From positions 1 to 42,402 of the forward strand of contig JAGGXR010000165.1 in NCBI GenBank assembly GCA_021162935.1: 42,402 nt of DNA, read 5' to 3'. Of the stretch, positions 18,317 to 27,920 are shown one piece after another. How positions within the stretch are numbered: the stretch's first letter is position 1; each line of letters starts with the position of its first letter. Below the pieces are notes generated by a model. That model saw only the letters and a list, made by a program, of their open reading frames with translations, had not been told where the DNA came from and made no database searches. The translations under genes and the position numbers were made by a program. The DNA is from Deltaproteobacteria bacterium. Its GTDB lineage: Bacteria > Myxococcota_A > Polyangia > HGW-17 > SLPX01.

Positions 18317-19738
18317 ATGATACGATTTACGGAAAAAAACCTCAGGGTGCCCAAGCAGATGCGGCCGGTGTACGTGGTTGCCGGTGGGCAGTCGGACTAC
18401 AAGAAACATTATCCCGAAAAGAAGACTGAAGAGCTGGCAGTGGAAGCCTTCAAGATGCTCGCCGAGGAGAACAATCTCAAGGTGGACGGCGTGCTGGGCC
18501 TCAAGGGCTACATTCAGTCCGCATTCTATGGCCATTTTGCCGATCATTTCGGGGACCAGTTGCTTGGCGAGTCTGTGATCCACGACCGCCTTGGGCTGGA
18601 TCCTATGCCCAACATTGGCGTCAAGACGGGCGGGGCCACCGGCGGCTCTACCGTGTGGATGGCGGCAAACGCCATCGCGTCGGGCTATTCGGACTGCACC
18701 CTGGCCCTTGGTTGGGAACGGATGGACGAAGTCGGCACTCAGGAAGGAAATCACTACATCGCCTGTGCCGCCGACAAGGACTGGGAGACGGAACTTGGCC
18801 ACATCTACACCGGCTACTATGCGCTCATGGCGCAGCGCTATTGGAAGGTGTTCGGCAAGGAATCGGATGCGTTCCGCCGCACCATGGCCAAGATTTCGGT
18901 GAAGAACCACGGCTATGCCTGCTCGAATCCGTTTGCCCAGGCACCCATGCGGCTCACGGTCGAAGACGTGCTCAAGAGCCCCATCGTGGCCGACCCGCTT
19001 CGTTTCCTGGACGCTTGTCTGATGAGCGCTGGGGCTGCAGCCGTGTTGCTTTGCGACGAAAAGACGGCCCACGAGTTGAGTGATCATCCTGTGAGGTTGT
19101 ACATGGGGGCCGGCACCCATACCCTGCGCACCGCTGACCGACGGCCCATGGAGATTCCCTTGCTTCCCCACGAGGAGAAGGACGAGGAGATCAAGCGGTA
19201 CTACAAAGAGGAACTGTCCCATATCGACCGGTACCCGGGCTTCACCGGGTTCCTGGCCGCCAGGATGGCGACCTACTTTGCCTATCGGATGGCCGGCATC
19301 GAAAACGATCCCTGCGACGAACTGGACGTGCTCGAACTGCACGATGCGTTCACCATCAGCGACATCCAGACCTATGAAGACATCGGTTTGCGACCCTATG
19401 GCCGCGGCCCGGAGTACATCGAGAGCGGCGATGCCTTCCTCAAGGATCCCGAGACCGGCAAGAGGGGCCGTTGCCCGTCGAACCTGTCGGGGGGCCTGAT
19501 CGGCAACATGCACGCCGTGGGCGCAACCGGCATCATGCAGATCGTCGAGGTTCTGTGGCAGCTTCAGGGCAAGTGGGGCCAGTTCCACGCCGACCCCAAG
19601 ATGTGGGAGCGGTTCGGAAAGACCAAGCCTGCTGATTTCGAAGACCTGCAGGTGTCCGACGCCAAGACGGGTCTGGCCATCAGTCACGCCGGTGTCGGGT
19701 CTCACGTCACTGCCGCCGTGCTCAGGAAGGAGGACTGA
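18317..19738 (+). CDS. Thiolase-like protein lacking the nucleophilic Cys
   Basis: A 473-residue cytoplasmic protein of the thiolase superfamily (SCP2-like branch). The conserved segments are VKTGGATGGST at about 102-112, where the active-site Cys normally sits but here Gly occupies it; LHDAFTISDIQTYEDIG at 341-357 with His342 and Glu354; and NMHAVGATG at 397-405 with His399. The usual second Cys near the C-terminus is also absent (ISHAGVGSHV). It is longer than standard thiolases (about 390). The next gene is a DUF35 zinc-ribbon/OB-fold protein, the standard partner in thiolase-DUF35 complexes such as archaeal HMG-CoA synthase assemblies and BbsAB of toluene degradation. It may therefore act on an acyl-CoA without forming an acyl-enzyme, or be regulatory. 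The substrate is unknown. Confidence 0.85.
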   Translation: MIRFTEKNLRVPKQMRPVYVVAGGQSDYKKHYPEKKTEELAVEAFKMLAEENNLKVDGVLGLKGYIQSAFYGHFADHFGDQLLGESVIHDRLGLDPMPNIGVKTGGATGGSTVWMAANAIASGYSDCTLALGWERMDEVGTQEGNHYIACAADKDWETELGHIYTGYYALMAQRYWKVFGKESDAFRRTMAKISVKNHGYACSNPFAQAPMRLTVEDVLKSPIVADPLRFLDACLMSAGAAAVLLCDEKTAHELSDHPVRLYMGAGTHTLRTADRRPMEIPLLPHEEKDEEIKRYYKEELSHIDRYPGFTGFLAARMATYFAYRMAGIENDPCDELDVLELHDAFTISDIQTYEDIGLRPYGRGPEYIESGDAFLKDPETGKRGRCPSNLSGGLIGNMHAVGATGIMQIVEVLWQLQGKWGQFHADPKMWERFGKTKPADFEDLQVSDAKTGLAISHAGVGSHVTAAVLRKED

Positions 19739-19742
19739 CTCG

Positions 19743-20261
19743 ATGAAGACCTATGAATTCGACAACATGAATCCAGACGCCACCGTATTGCGTGGTGTTT
19801 CCCCGTTGGTCGTGGAGAAGCCTCGAGCCCTGTCGCACGTGCACACGTACGGAGGCGAAAGCAAGTTTTTCGAAGGCTTGACCCACGGGAAGCTCTACGC
19901 CACCAGATGCACCAACAAAGGCTCTGGCTGCGTGTCCGCTGAAAGCGGGGAGATGTACCTGCCTCCCAGGGTGTACTGCCCAGACTGTCTCGAACGGATG
20001 GAATGGGTGGAACTCAAGAATCCCAAGGCCAAAATCCATACCCACATCACCATCAAGTATCCGGGCGCGTTCAATCGGCTGCCCCTGCCGGCGCATCTCA
20101 TTTCCGTGGAGATCGAGGGCGTCGTCACCATCATGATGAGTTATCTCGTGGGCGCGGAGCCGAAGATCGGCATGGAGATCGAGCCTCGGTTCAACACGAC
20201 CAAGCCCACCTTCTCGATTCTGGACCTCCACTGGGTGCCCAAGGGCTATAAGGGCAGATAA
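19743..20261 (+). CDS. DUF35 zinc-ribbon/OB-fold protein, thiolase partner
   Basis: A 172-residue protein. A rubredoxin-like zinc ribbon has Cys56 and Cys63 and then Cys79 and Cys82 (YCPDC), followed by an OB-fold (KIHTHITIKYP, then HLISVEIEGVVTIMMSYLVG). DUF35 proteins bind thiolase-family proteins and channel acyl-CoA; some also act as acyl-CoA binding partners. The start ATG at 19743 has AAGGAGG at the end of the thiolase gene, four bases after its stop, so the two are co-translated. A longer frame would start inside the thiolase gene and is not supported. Confidence 0.88.
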   Translation: MKTYEFDNMNPDATVLRGVSPLVVEKPRALSHVHTYGGESKFFEGLTHGKLYATRCTNKGSGCVSAESGEMYLPPRVYCPDCLERMEWVELKNPKAKIHTHITIKYPGAFNRLPLPAHLISVEIEGVVTIMMSYLVGAEPKIGMEIEPRFNTTKPTFSILDLHWVPKGYKGR

Positions 20262-20289
20262 CGGCTCGCCTCGAGTTTTTCTTTGGTCC

Positions 20290-20320
20290 GTCGGGGGCGC
20301 GGTCGAATCCGGCCCCCGAC
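20290..20320 (+). terminator. Hairpin after the thiolase-DUF35 operon
   Basis: GTCGGGGGC (20290-20298) pairs perfectly with GCCCCCGAC (20312-20320) around a 13-base loop, 29 bases after the DUF35 stop. There is a T-run before it, but none after, so an intrinsic terminator is possible but not certain. Confidence 0.4.
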
Positions 20321-20444
20321 CTTCCGATTCACCTCAGGTTTCCATCGACCTGCTCATCTTTATTGGCGGCGTTCGTTGAACCACCGAATCATTGAACAGC
20401 AGCAAACAGGCAAGCAGCGGCCCGCGAACCGATTGCACGGCACG

Positions 20445-20516
20445 AGTGAACCAGACGATGCGACTGAACGGCATGCCGCGACTGAACGACACGCCACGAC
20501 TGAACCAGACGATGCG
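20445..20516 (+). repeat. Four tandem 18-bp units
   Basis: Four units of the type actgaacggcatgccgcg, units 1 and 4 alike and units 2 and 3 alike. They lie in the 327-base gap before the transporter gene. An open frame runs through them, but no start codon with a ribosome site supports translation here. Confidence 0.75.
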
Positions 20517-20537
20517 GCCACACGGCATGGCTCGCCG

Positions 20538-20569
20538 CTCCCTGTTGCGCCTCGGGGCGCAACAGGGAG
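20538..20569 (+). other. Perfect 14-bp hairpin with TCGG loop
   Basis: CTCCCTGTTGCGCC (20538-20551) pairs with GGCGCAACAGGGAG (20556-20569) around a four-base loop. It sits about 20 bases before the likely start of the EamA transporter. It could be an attenuator, terminator or protein-binding RNA element. There is no T-run on either side. Confidence 0.8.
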
Positions 20570-20588
20570 TACCACCGGTCAGTTCAAG

Positions 20589-21647
20589 TTGACAGGTCAG
20601 CTCTCCGGTCGGCATACGGGGCAGTCCGGTGGTGCGTCCATCGGCCATCTTACTGGTTGGCTCGCTCTGTTGTTGGTGGGCCTCAACATGGTCAAGGGCG
20701 GATCCGTGCTCGCCATCAAGTTCGGGTTGGGCGGCCTTCCTCCCGTGTTGAGCGCCGGCATGCGGTTCACCGCTGCCGGCCTCCTGTTGCTGCCGTTCGT
20801 CTTGCTTCGGAAAGGTGGCCTGCTCCGCAGGGGTGACCTTCTTCGGAAAGGTGACCTGCTTCGCAACGCTGACCTGATCCGCAATGGCAGCGTTTCTGGA
20901 GCGCCGCCGTCGCGGAACAGGACGTCCGGGTCTTCCTCGCCTGCCTCGTCCCTTTCGCCCTGGTGGATGCTCGGCATCGCCGGCCTCATGTCCCTGGCTT
21001 ACGCATTGTTCTATTCTGCTCTCGATCTCAGCCTGGTGAGTCGCAGCGCACTCTTCGTGAACCTGAACCCGTTCTACGTCGCCCTCTTGGCCGGCCTCTT
21101 TTTGCGCGAACGCCTCACCTGGCGTCAGTGGGCCGGCATGGCGGTCGCCTTCGGCGGCGTCGTCGGGATCGAATGGCACTCGGCGTATCAACGAGCCGGT
21201 GGCTGGATTGGGCTGGGCGACCAGTTGCTCATCCTGTCCGGCCTCGCCTGGGCGAGTCAGGCCGTGCTTAAAAAGTACCTCTCCGTGCGGATCCGTTCCG
21301 CCACCCTGACCCTGTGGGAAATTCTTCCCACCGGCCTCGTCTTGCTCCTGTACGGCACCTTGGTGGAAGGGTGGGGCCAGGTGCGGTTCTGCCCGTCTGC
21401 CCTCTGGTCGCTCGCCTACTTGATTGTGCCCGGAACGCTGGTCGCCTTCTTACTTTTCAACTGGGTCCTGGGCAGGGCCGACGCCTCGGTCATCGTGCCC
21501 TTCTCCTTCGTCATTCCCGTCACCGCCTTCGGCCTGGGCGTGTTCGTGCGGGGCGAACCCATGCAGTGGGACGTGGCTCTTGGGATCATCGCTGTGGGCC
21601 TGGGCCTCCTCGCCGTGAAATCCGGCGCCCGTTCACCAGCCCCGTGA
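20589..21647 (+). CDS. EamA/DMT family transporter
   Basis: A 352-residue inner membrane protein with about ten predicted hydrophobic segments: GWLALLLVGLNMV, AAGLLLLPFVLL, MLGIAGLMSLAYALFYSAL, FYVALLAGLFL and others. The two-fold EamA repeat is visible (GLNMVKGGSVLAIK and GLAWASQAVLKKYL). It probably exports or imports a small metabolite; the substrate is unknown. The start is uncertain. TTG 20589 leaves a normal-length N-terminus; the frame is open back to 20283 but that extension is low-complexity and crosses two hairpins. A cytoplasmic loop contains a five-copy LLRKGD-type repeat (20802-20891) not expected in the family. Confidence 0.8.
   Translation: MTGQLSGRHTGQSGGASIGHLTGWLALLLVGLNMVKGGSVLAIKFGLGGLPPVLSAGMRFTAAGLLLLPFVLLRKGGLLRRGDLLRKGDLLRNADLIRNGSVSGAPPSRNRTSGSSSPASSLSPWWMLGIAGLMSLAYALFYSALDLSLVSRSALFVNLNPFYVALLAGLFLRERLTWRQWAGMAVAFGGVVGIEWHSAYQRAGGWIGLGDQLLILSGLAWASQAVLKKYLSVRIRSATLTLWEILPTGLVLLLYGTLVEGWGQVRFCPSALWSLAYLIVPGTLVAFLLFNWVLGRADASVIVPFSFVIPVTAFGLGVFVRGEPMQWDVALGIIAVGLGLLAVKSGARSPAP
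20802..20891 (+). repeat. Five 18-bp in-frame repeats in the transporter loop
   Basis: Five consecutive 18-base units (ctgcttcggaaaggtgac and variants) encode LLRKGG, LLRRGD, LLRKGD, LLRNAD, LIRNGS, a basic insert between two transmembrane segments. Confidence 0.9.
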
Positions 21648-21961
21648 CGTGGGATGGATGCCTGACCAGTAGAACTGAGCCGGCTCGCGGTCCATCCCAC
21701 AGATCGGCGCCCCCGGTGCTCTTTGCTTCGCTCTTGGTTTCTTTGATCCTGTTGAACCGTATGGGTATGCGCTCCATTCGAACGATGAAATGGACAAGCC
21801 TGCGGGAGGACGGGAGGATTCCTGTGATTGACGATGAGCGCCTGGTGTCATAAATTTCTGGAACCGGCTTCTCGTCGAAATGACATTGCGCAGGCGAGAC
21901 GACCTGCACCTGTGTGCACCGGTATCTGGTCGATGAGACATCGAACCTGGAGGTATCGATT
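21648..21961. other. Intergenic region, nothing recognised
   Basis: A 314-base gap between the transporter and the secreted-protein gene. No gene, RNA or repeat copy is apparent. It probably holds the promoter of the downstream gene. Confidence 0.5.
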
Positions 21962-22594
21962 ATGAAGAAGTCGAGCATCAAAGAAACGATGAAACACAGT
22001 ATCGTGTTGGGTTTTGCCGCGGTGGCCTTCCTGGCGGCTGGGTCGGCGCGGGCCAAGAAGGTGTATCTCAACGGCGTCGACCTGGATGCGGTGTACCTCG
22101 TGAACATGAATTTCAAGGGCTGCATCGTGCGGCTGGACGCCAAGGGCAATGTGCACATCACGGCCCCGAATTACGAGATCAAGCCGACGGGTACGCCGGC
22201 CAGGGCCGCGTCGAGGCAGACACCCGTTGGGGTGGCCACGGACTACTACATCGTTTCGTTTACGAATCGACCGGGCGCGACCCAGTACGACGTGGAGGTC
22301 TTCATCAACGGAAAGTTCGTGCGCCGGATTCGTTCTTCGGACAAACAGGTATGGATGAAGGTGTCCCATCTGTTGAGGAGAGGGCGAAACGAGATTCTTT
22401 TCGTCTCTCGCAAGAACTACGGGGGCAAGGGCCGGATCAGCACGTCTCCAGTCGACTACATTCGGGTCGTCTTGGGCCGTGGATTTCTGACCCACGGTCG
22501 TTTGGTGATCAAGACGGCTGACGCTGAGACCAAGCGGACAGCGGCCGAAACCAAGGCAGTCATGTATGAGAAGCAGGTCATCGTGGCGCGTTAG
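21962..22594 (+). CDS. Secreted protein of unknown function
   Basis: A 210-residue protein with a clear signal peptide (KHSIVLGFAAVAFLAAGSARA, about residues 11-31). The mature part is beta-rich and basic (YLVNMNFKGCIVRLDAKG; WMKVSHLLRRGRNEILFVSR), with no Cys pair or catalytic motif I can name. The start ATG at 21962 has GGAGG nine bases upstream. It may sit in the periplasm. I do not recognise a family. Confidence 0.7.
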   Translation: MKKSSIKETMKHSIVLGFAAVAFLAAGSARAKKVYLNGVDLDAVYLVNMNFKGCIVRLDAKGNVHITAPNYEIKPTGTPARAASRQTPVGVATDYYIVSFTNRPGATQYDVEVFINGKFVRRIRSSDKQVWMKVSHLLRRGRNEILFVSRKNYGGKGRISTSPVDYIRVVLGRGFLTHGRLVIKTADAETKRTAAETKAVMYEKQVIVAR

Positions 22595-22612
22595 GTGGTG
22601 GTGGTTCGTTTC

Positions 22613-22694
22613 GTGCTGGTGGCCGCGCTGACGGTGCTGGTGGCCGCGCTGACGGTGCTGGTGGCGCGCTGACGGTGCTGGTGGCGCGCTGGCG
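22613..22694. repeat. Four tandem 20-21 bp units
   Basis: gtgctggtggccgcgctgacg occurs twice at 21 bases and twice at 20 bases in the gap before the PrsW gene. Because the units are not all multiples of three, and the only frames through them have no gene features, I read this as non-coding. Confidence 0.8.
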
Positions 22695-22833
22695 ATGCTG
22701 CTTGTACGGCCGTCCACTGGCGACCTCCGGTCGGTGCGTGGTGCAGCCGGAGGTTGGTGCCTGCGCGGTTCTCGTCTTTGATTTTTTCTGTTCTGAGTTT
22801 TGTTCGGTCTGACAGCATCCTGAGGAGCGTTTC

Positions 22834-23817
22834 ATGGTTGGATTCTGGATTGCAGTGGCGGCGGCGGTTTTGCCTGCTCTGGCGATTCTCGTCTACTTCG
22901 ACAAGAAAGACGTGTTTCCAGAGCCCAGGAAGGTGTTGCTGGCGACCTTTGGGTTGGGGGTCATGGCCGCCATCCCGGTGCTCATGGTGGAACTGCCCGT
23001 GCAGTACGCGCTCAACCGGATGGATCTCTGGCCGCAGACGAAGGGTATCCTCGAGGCCTTCATCGGGGCGGCGGTGCCAGAAGAGGGCTACAAGTTCATC
23101 GTGATCCTATACTTTGCATCCAGGCACAAGGCGTTCGACGAACCCATGGATGGCATCGTTTATGGGGTGACCGCATCGCTCGGATTCGCCACCCTCGAAA
23201 ACCTTCTTTATACCATGGGCGGCGGCCTCCATTTGGCCCTGGTTCGGGCAGTGACCGCGGTGCCGGCCCATGCCTTCTTCGGCGCCATCATGGGCTATTA
23301 CGTGGGTCAGGCGCGTTTTCGTCCCGGGGCCAACAGGACCTGGATGCTCTTCAACGCGTTGTTTTGGCCCATTATGCTCCATGGCCTCTACGACGCGCCT
23401 CTGTTGGTGGCCAAGGCTGTCGGCCTGCCCCCCACTGAACCGATAGGCGGGCCCTTTGGGCCGGTGCCCTACTTCGTCGTGAGTTTCGGCATTGTCATCA
23501 TCGAATGGATCTGGGCCGTGTTGCTGACGGCCAGGCTCCACAAGGACCAGATGGCGCTGTTGGCGAAGATGAACAACGAAGCAGCCGCGGCGGTGACGCC
23601 CGGGACCCGGGTGCTCCAGGTGGGGCTCGGATCGTTGCTCCTTCTCATCAGTCAGGTCGTGTTTTTATTCGTCATCGTGGCCGCGCTGAAAGGCAGCCTT
23701 GGCTACGTGCCATTGGCTATGGTGGGAGCCGTGGGCGGCCTGCTCCCATTCCTTTTGGGCCTGAGTCTCGTGCTGACCAAACGGAAGGTGCGGCGAAGGA
23801 CTGCCCAGCCGGAGTAA
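22834..23817 (+). CDS. prsW: PrsW family intramembrane metalloprotease
   Basis: A 327-residue polytopic membrane protein. PrsW motifs: PEEGYKF (Glu83-Glu84, Lys87), LENLLY (Glu122), PAHAFFG (His146), and a later LHGLYD. These residues form the zinc site of the CAAX-protease-related PrsW family. In Bacillus PrsW cuts the anti-sigma factor RsiW; the substrate here is unknown. The ATG has GAGGAG upstream. The nearest sigma or anti-sigma gene is not in the window. The next gene is a separately expressed thioredoxin-like lipoprotein. Confidence 0.88.
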   Translation: MVGFWIAVAAAVLPALAILVYFDKKDVFPEPRKVLLATFGLGVMAAIPVLMVELPVQYALNRMDLWPQTKGILEAFIGAAVPEEGYKFIVILYFASRHKAFDEPMDGIVYGVTASLGFATLENLLYTMGGGLHLALVRAVTAVPAHAFFGAIMGYYVGQARFRPGANRTWMLFNALFWPIMLHGLYDAPLLVAKAVGLPPTEPIGGPFGPVPYFVVSFGIVIIEWIWAVLLTARLHKDQMALLAKMNNEAAAAVTPGTRVLQVGLGSLLLLISQVVFLFVIVAALKGSLGYVPLAMVGAVGGLLPFLLGLSLVLTKRKVRRRTAQPE

Positions 23818-23979
23818 AGACTGCTCGGCCGGAGGGCGGCAGGGTTTCAGTTGACCAGAAGGAAAGTTGCCTGTAGGAGGAAGGGTCTGTGAATCGGAGC
23901 CCGGACGGCAAGTCTGGGCGGTATCGTGAACCGAGCGCGGGTCGCAAAATGGACCTGGCCTGTCGAGGAGGACACGAAC

Positions 23980-24501
23980 GTGAAGACGGATAGAATCCTG
24001 CATGTGGTGGTGTCGGCTGTGATGGCTGCGGCCATGATGGTGGGCCTGTCGGCCTGCAAGGACAAGGTCGGGCCCAAGGCGCCTGATTTCAAGCTGCCCG
24101 CGATGGGCGGCGGACAGTGCGACCTGTCGGCGGCCAAGGGCAAGGCCGTGCTGGTCGAGTTCTTCTCCTATCGCTGCCCGTACTGCCGTAAAGAGGTGCC
24201 GCATCTCAAGGAGCTGTCGGGGAAGTTCGATTCGGACAAGGTCGTGATTTTTGCCGTGCACACTTTTGGAGGCACCAGGGTCGATGCCCAACTGGCCAAG
24301 TTGGACTTCGGTACGAAGGTCAAGGTGTGTATGGACGATGGGACGGTGACCAAGAAGTATTCAGCTCTTCCCAAGCCCTATGGGATTCACGGCGTTCCCC
24401 ATCTCCTCATCTTGGACAAGAAGGGGCGCATCCGTCAGGTCCATCGAGGATTGACCAAGACGGCGGTCTTGAAGAAAGGCCTGTCCCGCTACGCCGATTG
24501 A
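23980..24501 (+). CDS. Thioredoxin-like (TlpA/redoxin) lipoprotein
   Basis: A 173-residue protein. Signal with lipobox LSAC (Cys26), then a thioredoxin fold with the active site CPYC (Cys66, Cys69) and a later cis-proline region (GIHGVPHLLIL). It probably reduces or maintains disulfides in periplasmic proteins, or supports cytochrome maturation, from the outer side of the inner membrane. The GTG at 23980 has GAGGAGG seven bases upstream; the longer frame from 23926 has no ribosome site and a non-signal N-terminus. Confidence 0.88.
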   Translation: MKTDRILHVVVSAVMAAAMMVGLSACKDKVGPKAPDFKLPAMGGGQCDLSAAKGKAVLVEFFSYRCPYCRKEVPHLKELSGKFDSDKVVIFAVHTFGGTRVDAQLAKLDFGTKVKVCMDDGTVTKKYSALPKPYGIHGVPHLLILDKKGRIRQVHRGLTKTAVLKKGLSRYAD

Positions 24502-24768
24502 GGCGTTTTCGAACAAGACAGAGAACAAGACGGATTCGAATGGTTCGATGGTTCATTCCGGCCCCTGCTCGTTGACAGGGTGGGCCGGATGTGGTTCGTA
24601 TATCACGTCGGTTGTTCCGGCCGACCCGCATGGTGAAATGCAGGGCCGAAAGCCGCCCGGATGTGCCTGGCAGGTGCCTTCCGTCGGGGAGGCGCTGCCA
24701 AAGGATACGATGATTGCAGAGCGGCGTTTGGGCGAGGCGATGACACAACACTCCATGATGGACCGGTG

Positions 24769-25485
24769 ATGCTCGTACAGGTGAAAGATCTTCACAAGGA
24801 GTATGCCCACGGAGGCCGGGCCATCCATGTCCTGCGGGGCATCGACATGGACGTGGACGAGGGAGAGATGCTCTCCATCGAAGGGGCGTCCGGAGTGGGG
24901 AAGAGTACTTTGTTGCACGTGCTGGGCGCGCTCGATCGCGCCACGTCGGGAAGTATTTCCTTCGACGGTCGGGAGTTGACTCGCATGAGCCAGTCGGAAC
25001 TTGCCCATTTTCGCGGCCGTCACATCGGATTCGTGTTCCAGGCCCACCATCTCCTGCCCGAATTCACGGCGTTGGAGAACGTGATGCTCCCCGCGCTGAT
25101 CCAGCGCGTGTCCATGGCGGAAGCGCGGCGTCGAGCCGAGGAACTTCTGACGTTGGTGGGGCTCGAAGAGCGCATGACGCACCGTCCTGGGCAATTGAGC
25201 GGCGGTGAGCAGCAGCGGGTGGCGCTCTGCCGTGCCCTGGTCATGAAGCCGCGATTGCTGTTGGCCGATGAGCCAACGGGCAACCTGGACAGCAAGACCG
25301 GTGATGGGATACACGACCTGTTTTTCGACATGAATGCCAGCACGGGAATCACCATTCTCATCGCGACGCACAATCGCGAATTGGCGAGTCGGATGCCGCG
25401 TCAGCTCCACATGGTGGACGGAAGGATCGAGGTCCGCCAGCCGATTTTGGATCATGGGGTGGAACAGGTAGGAGGTCTGTCGTGA
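24769..25485 (+). CDS. lolD: LolD-type ABC transporter ATP-binding protein
   Basis: A 238-residue ATPase with Walker [10 protein letters not shown] (39-47), signature LSGGEQQR, Walker [10 protein letters not shown] and a switch His in IATHNRE. Motifs and length fit LolD, the ATPase of the lipoprotein-release system LolCDE of the inner membrane. The start ATG at 24769 leaves a normal N-terminus. Its stop overlaps the GTG of bamA by four bases. The usual permease genes lolC/lolE are not in the window, so they are elsewhere. If they are missing, the protein could instead serve another exporter (MacB-like). Confidence 0.85.
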   Translation: MLVQVKDLHKEYAHGGRAIHVLRGIDMDVDEGEMLSIEGASGVGKSTLLHVLGALDRATSGSISFDGRELTRMSQSELAHFRGRHIGFVFQAHHLLPEFTALENVMLPALIQRVSMAEARRRAEELLTLVGLEERMTHRPGQLSGGEQQRVALCRALVMKPRLLLADEPTGNLDSKTGDGIHDLFFDMNASTGITILIATHNRELASRMPRQLHMVDGRIEVRQPILDHGVEQVGGLS

Positions 25486-27920
25486 GCCGGACCCTTGCCT
25501 TGGTTTGGGCTTTGGTGGCTGTCTGGGCAGCGGTACCCGCCTCTGCAGAGCCATCGAACCTGCGGCTTAAGGTGGTTTCAGTCAAGGTTTCAGGGAACAA
25601 GTTCAAGGAGAGCGACGCCATCCTGCGCGAGGTGGGCCTGCGGCCTGGCCACTGGTTCACCATGCCCCAGGTGAGCCGGGACGTGCGCGCCATTTGGCGT
25701 ATGGGGGATTTCGACGACGTCAAGGTGGACGTGCGGCAGGTCACGGGCGGCCTGGCTGTGACGTATATCGTCAAGGAGAAGCCGGTCATTCGCAAGATCA
25801 TCGTGGGTGGCAACAAGGCGCTGACCCTGGATAAGGTCAATGAGGCGCTCGATCTGAAACGTGGTTCCATCTTGGATGTGGCGGCGGTGAAGAGAAATGC
25901 TGGCAAGATCCGCAGCGCCTACGTGGACAAGGGCTATTACCTGTGCCAGGTGGACTATGAAATCCGTCGGGTCACGAATAGCAAGGTGGACGTCCTGTTC
26001 AAGATTCGCGAGGGCCACAAGGTGATCATTCGGGATGTCCGGTTCATTGGCAACAGGCACATTCCGTCGGAACAGCTTCGAAAAATCATGCGGACCCAGA
26101 CTGGCGGGTTCTTTTCGTTTCTGACCTCTTCGGGCACGTACAAACAGGAGCATTTCAACAATGACCTGACCATGATTCGTGCCTATTACTACGACAAGGG
26201 ATACATCAACGTGCGTTTGGGCAAGCCCCTCAAGTCCCTCAGTCCGGACAAGCGTTACATGTATATCACCATTCCGATCCTGGAAGGGGTCCGCTATCGT
26301 CTGGGCAAGATCGATGTCCGTGGCGACCTGCTCGGGGTGACCAAGCATCACGGCAAGAGGGTCTATGTCCCCGTTTCCCCATCGGACAAAGCGAATTACG
26401 CGAGGGCCAAGAAACGGTACCTCAAGATGGTCAAGTCCCACCAGGGGCAGATGTTTTCACGGTCCAGGATCGCCAGGGACCTGCTGCGGTTGACCGGCCT
26501 CTACAAAAACAACGGGTACGCGTACGCGAATATCTCTCCCGTGACGAACGTGGATCCCAGTAAGCATATCGTGGGGATTACCTTCGAGATTCAGAAGGGC
26601 AAGTCGGTCATCATCGAGCGGATCGAAATCGTCGGCAACTCCAAGACTCGTGACAAGGTCATCAGGCGCGAACTGGTCATTTCAGAGGGCGACCAATTCA
26701 GCGCCAGGCGTCTCGCCCTGTCGAAGCGTCGTGTGGTCCAGTTGGGGTATTTCAAGGCCGTCAAGCTCCAGACACGGCGGGGCAGTGCCGATGACCGGAT
26801 CATCGTGACGATTCGTGTGACCGAACGGCCCACCGGGACCTTCCAGGTCGGCGCAGGGTTTAGTTCCGTGGAGAACTTCATCGCCCAGGCCCAGGTTTCT
26901 CAAAACAACCTGTTCGGGCGCGGACAGACCCTTTCGTTGCAGGCGCAGCTCTCCAGCCTGAGGCAGATTTTTATTCTGCGTTTCGTGGAACCGTATTTTT
27001 TGGATACGAGATGGACCTTCGCGTTTTCCATCTACAATTCCATGACGAGCTACGAGAGCTTCAACCGGAATGCCACCGGTGGCACCCTGACCTGGGGATA
27101 TCCCATCACCCACGATTTCCGGGCATACCTCACGTACAAAGTGGAAAACGTCAAGGTGGATACCGGTTCGAGCAACGTGCTTTTGAGCGGCACCTCACAG
27201 CTCGTGGTCCCGACCACTGCGGTCATCGCGAACCTCTACAACGACGGGTTGACCTCGTCGGTGCGCGCCACCCTGAGTTGGGACCACCGGGACAACCGGC
27301 TGTTTCCCACCAAGGGGTTCTATCACAACCTGTCGGTGGAGTTTGCGAGCCCTTATCTGGGATCGCACAACGTGTTCAACCGATATCGTGCATTCACGCG
27401 TTGGTACTATCCGCTCTTCAAGAAGGATGTCGTGCTCAAGTTTAACGCCGAGATGGGGATGATTGCTTCGAGTAATTCGGAGGGGGTCCCCATTTTCGAG
27501 CGGTTCTTCGTTGGTGGTATCTACAGTGTACGCGGGTTCCGACCCCGGTCCCTGGGGCCGAAGGTCCAGGTGCCGGTCTCGCCCGATCCGGGCGCGCCCC
27601 TGTTCAGTTTTCCCAAGGGCGGCAACAAGGAACTCATTTTCAACCTGGAACTCGAATTCAATATCTTCGAGCGGGTCGGAATCAAGGGCGTCCTGTTCCT
27701 GGATGCTGGAAATGCATTCGATGACAGTGAGAATTTCACTCTGTATCCGGACGTCGCGGGGATTCGTCAGGACAAGCCCATGCTGCGGACCTCGTGGGGG
27801 TTCGGTATCCGTTGGATTTCCCCCATCGGTCCGCTGCGTTTCGAGTGGGGCCTGCCCCTCAAGCGGCTACCAGGCGAAGAGCGGATCGTCTTCGAATTCA
27901 CCATTGGAAACATGTTCTAA
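25482..27920 (+). CDS. bamA: Outer membrane assembly factor BamA
   Basis: An 812-residue protein, the central beta-barrel insertase of the BAM complex. A signal peptide ending at about residue 22 ([14 protein letters not shown]) is followed by five POTRA-type repeats up to about 440 (for example [51 protein letters not shown]). A 16-strand barrel follows with the L6 motif YSVRGFRP at about 685 and C-terminal Phe. The GTG start overlaps lolD, so lipoprotein release and outer membrane protein assembly genes are coupled, as in many Gram-negatives. skp/ompH and lpxD, the usual next genes, are absent. Confidence 0.96.
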   Translation: MSRTLALVWALVAVWAAVPASAEPSNLRLKVVSVKVSGNKFKESDAILREVGLRPGHWFTMPQVSRDVRAIWRMGDFDDVKVDVRQVTGGLAVTYIVKEKPVIRKIIVGGNKALTLDKVNEALDLKRGSILDVAAVKRNAGKIRSAYVDKGYYLCQVDYEIRRVTNSKVDVLFKIREGHKVIIRDVRFIGNRHIPSEQLRKIMRTQTGGFFSFLTSSGTYKQEHFNNDLTMIRAYYYDKGYINVRLGKPLKSLSPDKRYMYITIPILEGVRYRLGKIDVRGDLLGVTKHHGKRVYVPVSPSDKANYARAKKRYLKMVKSHQGQMFSRSRIARDLLRLTGLYKNNGYAYANISPVTNVDPSKHIVGITFEIQKGKSVIIERIEIVGNSKTRDKVIRRELVISEGDQFSARRLALSKRRVVQLGYFKAVKLQTRRGSADDRIIVTIRVTERPTGTFQVGAGFSSVENFIAQAQVSQNNLFGRGQTLSLQAQLSSLRQIFILRFVEPYFLDTRWTFAFSIYNSMTSYESFNRNATGGTLTWGYPITHDFRAYLTYKVENVKVDTGSSNVLLSGTSQLVVPTTAVIANLYNDGLTSSVRATLSWDHRDNRLFPTKGFYHNLSVEFASPYLGSHNVFNRYRAFTRWYYPLFKKDVVLKFNAEMGMIASSNSEGVPIFERFFVGGIYSVRGFRPRSLGPKVQVPVSPDPGAPLFSFPKGGNKELIFNLELEFNIFERVGIKGVLFLDAGNAFDDSENFTLYPDVAGIRQDKPMLRTSWGFGIRWISPIGPLRFEWGLPLKRLPGEERIVFEFTIGNMF

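Noticed and set aside
18155-19705. Minus-strand frame of 516 codons opposite the thiolase-like gene
   Set aside because: Third-position GC bias makes long antisense frames common; the plus strand has family motifs and a ribosome site.
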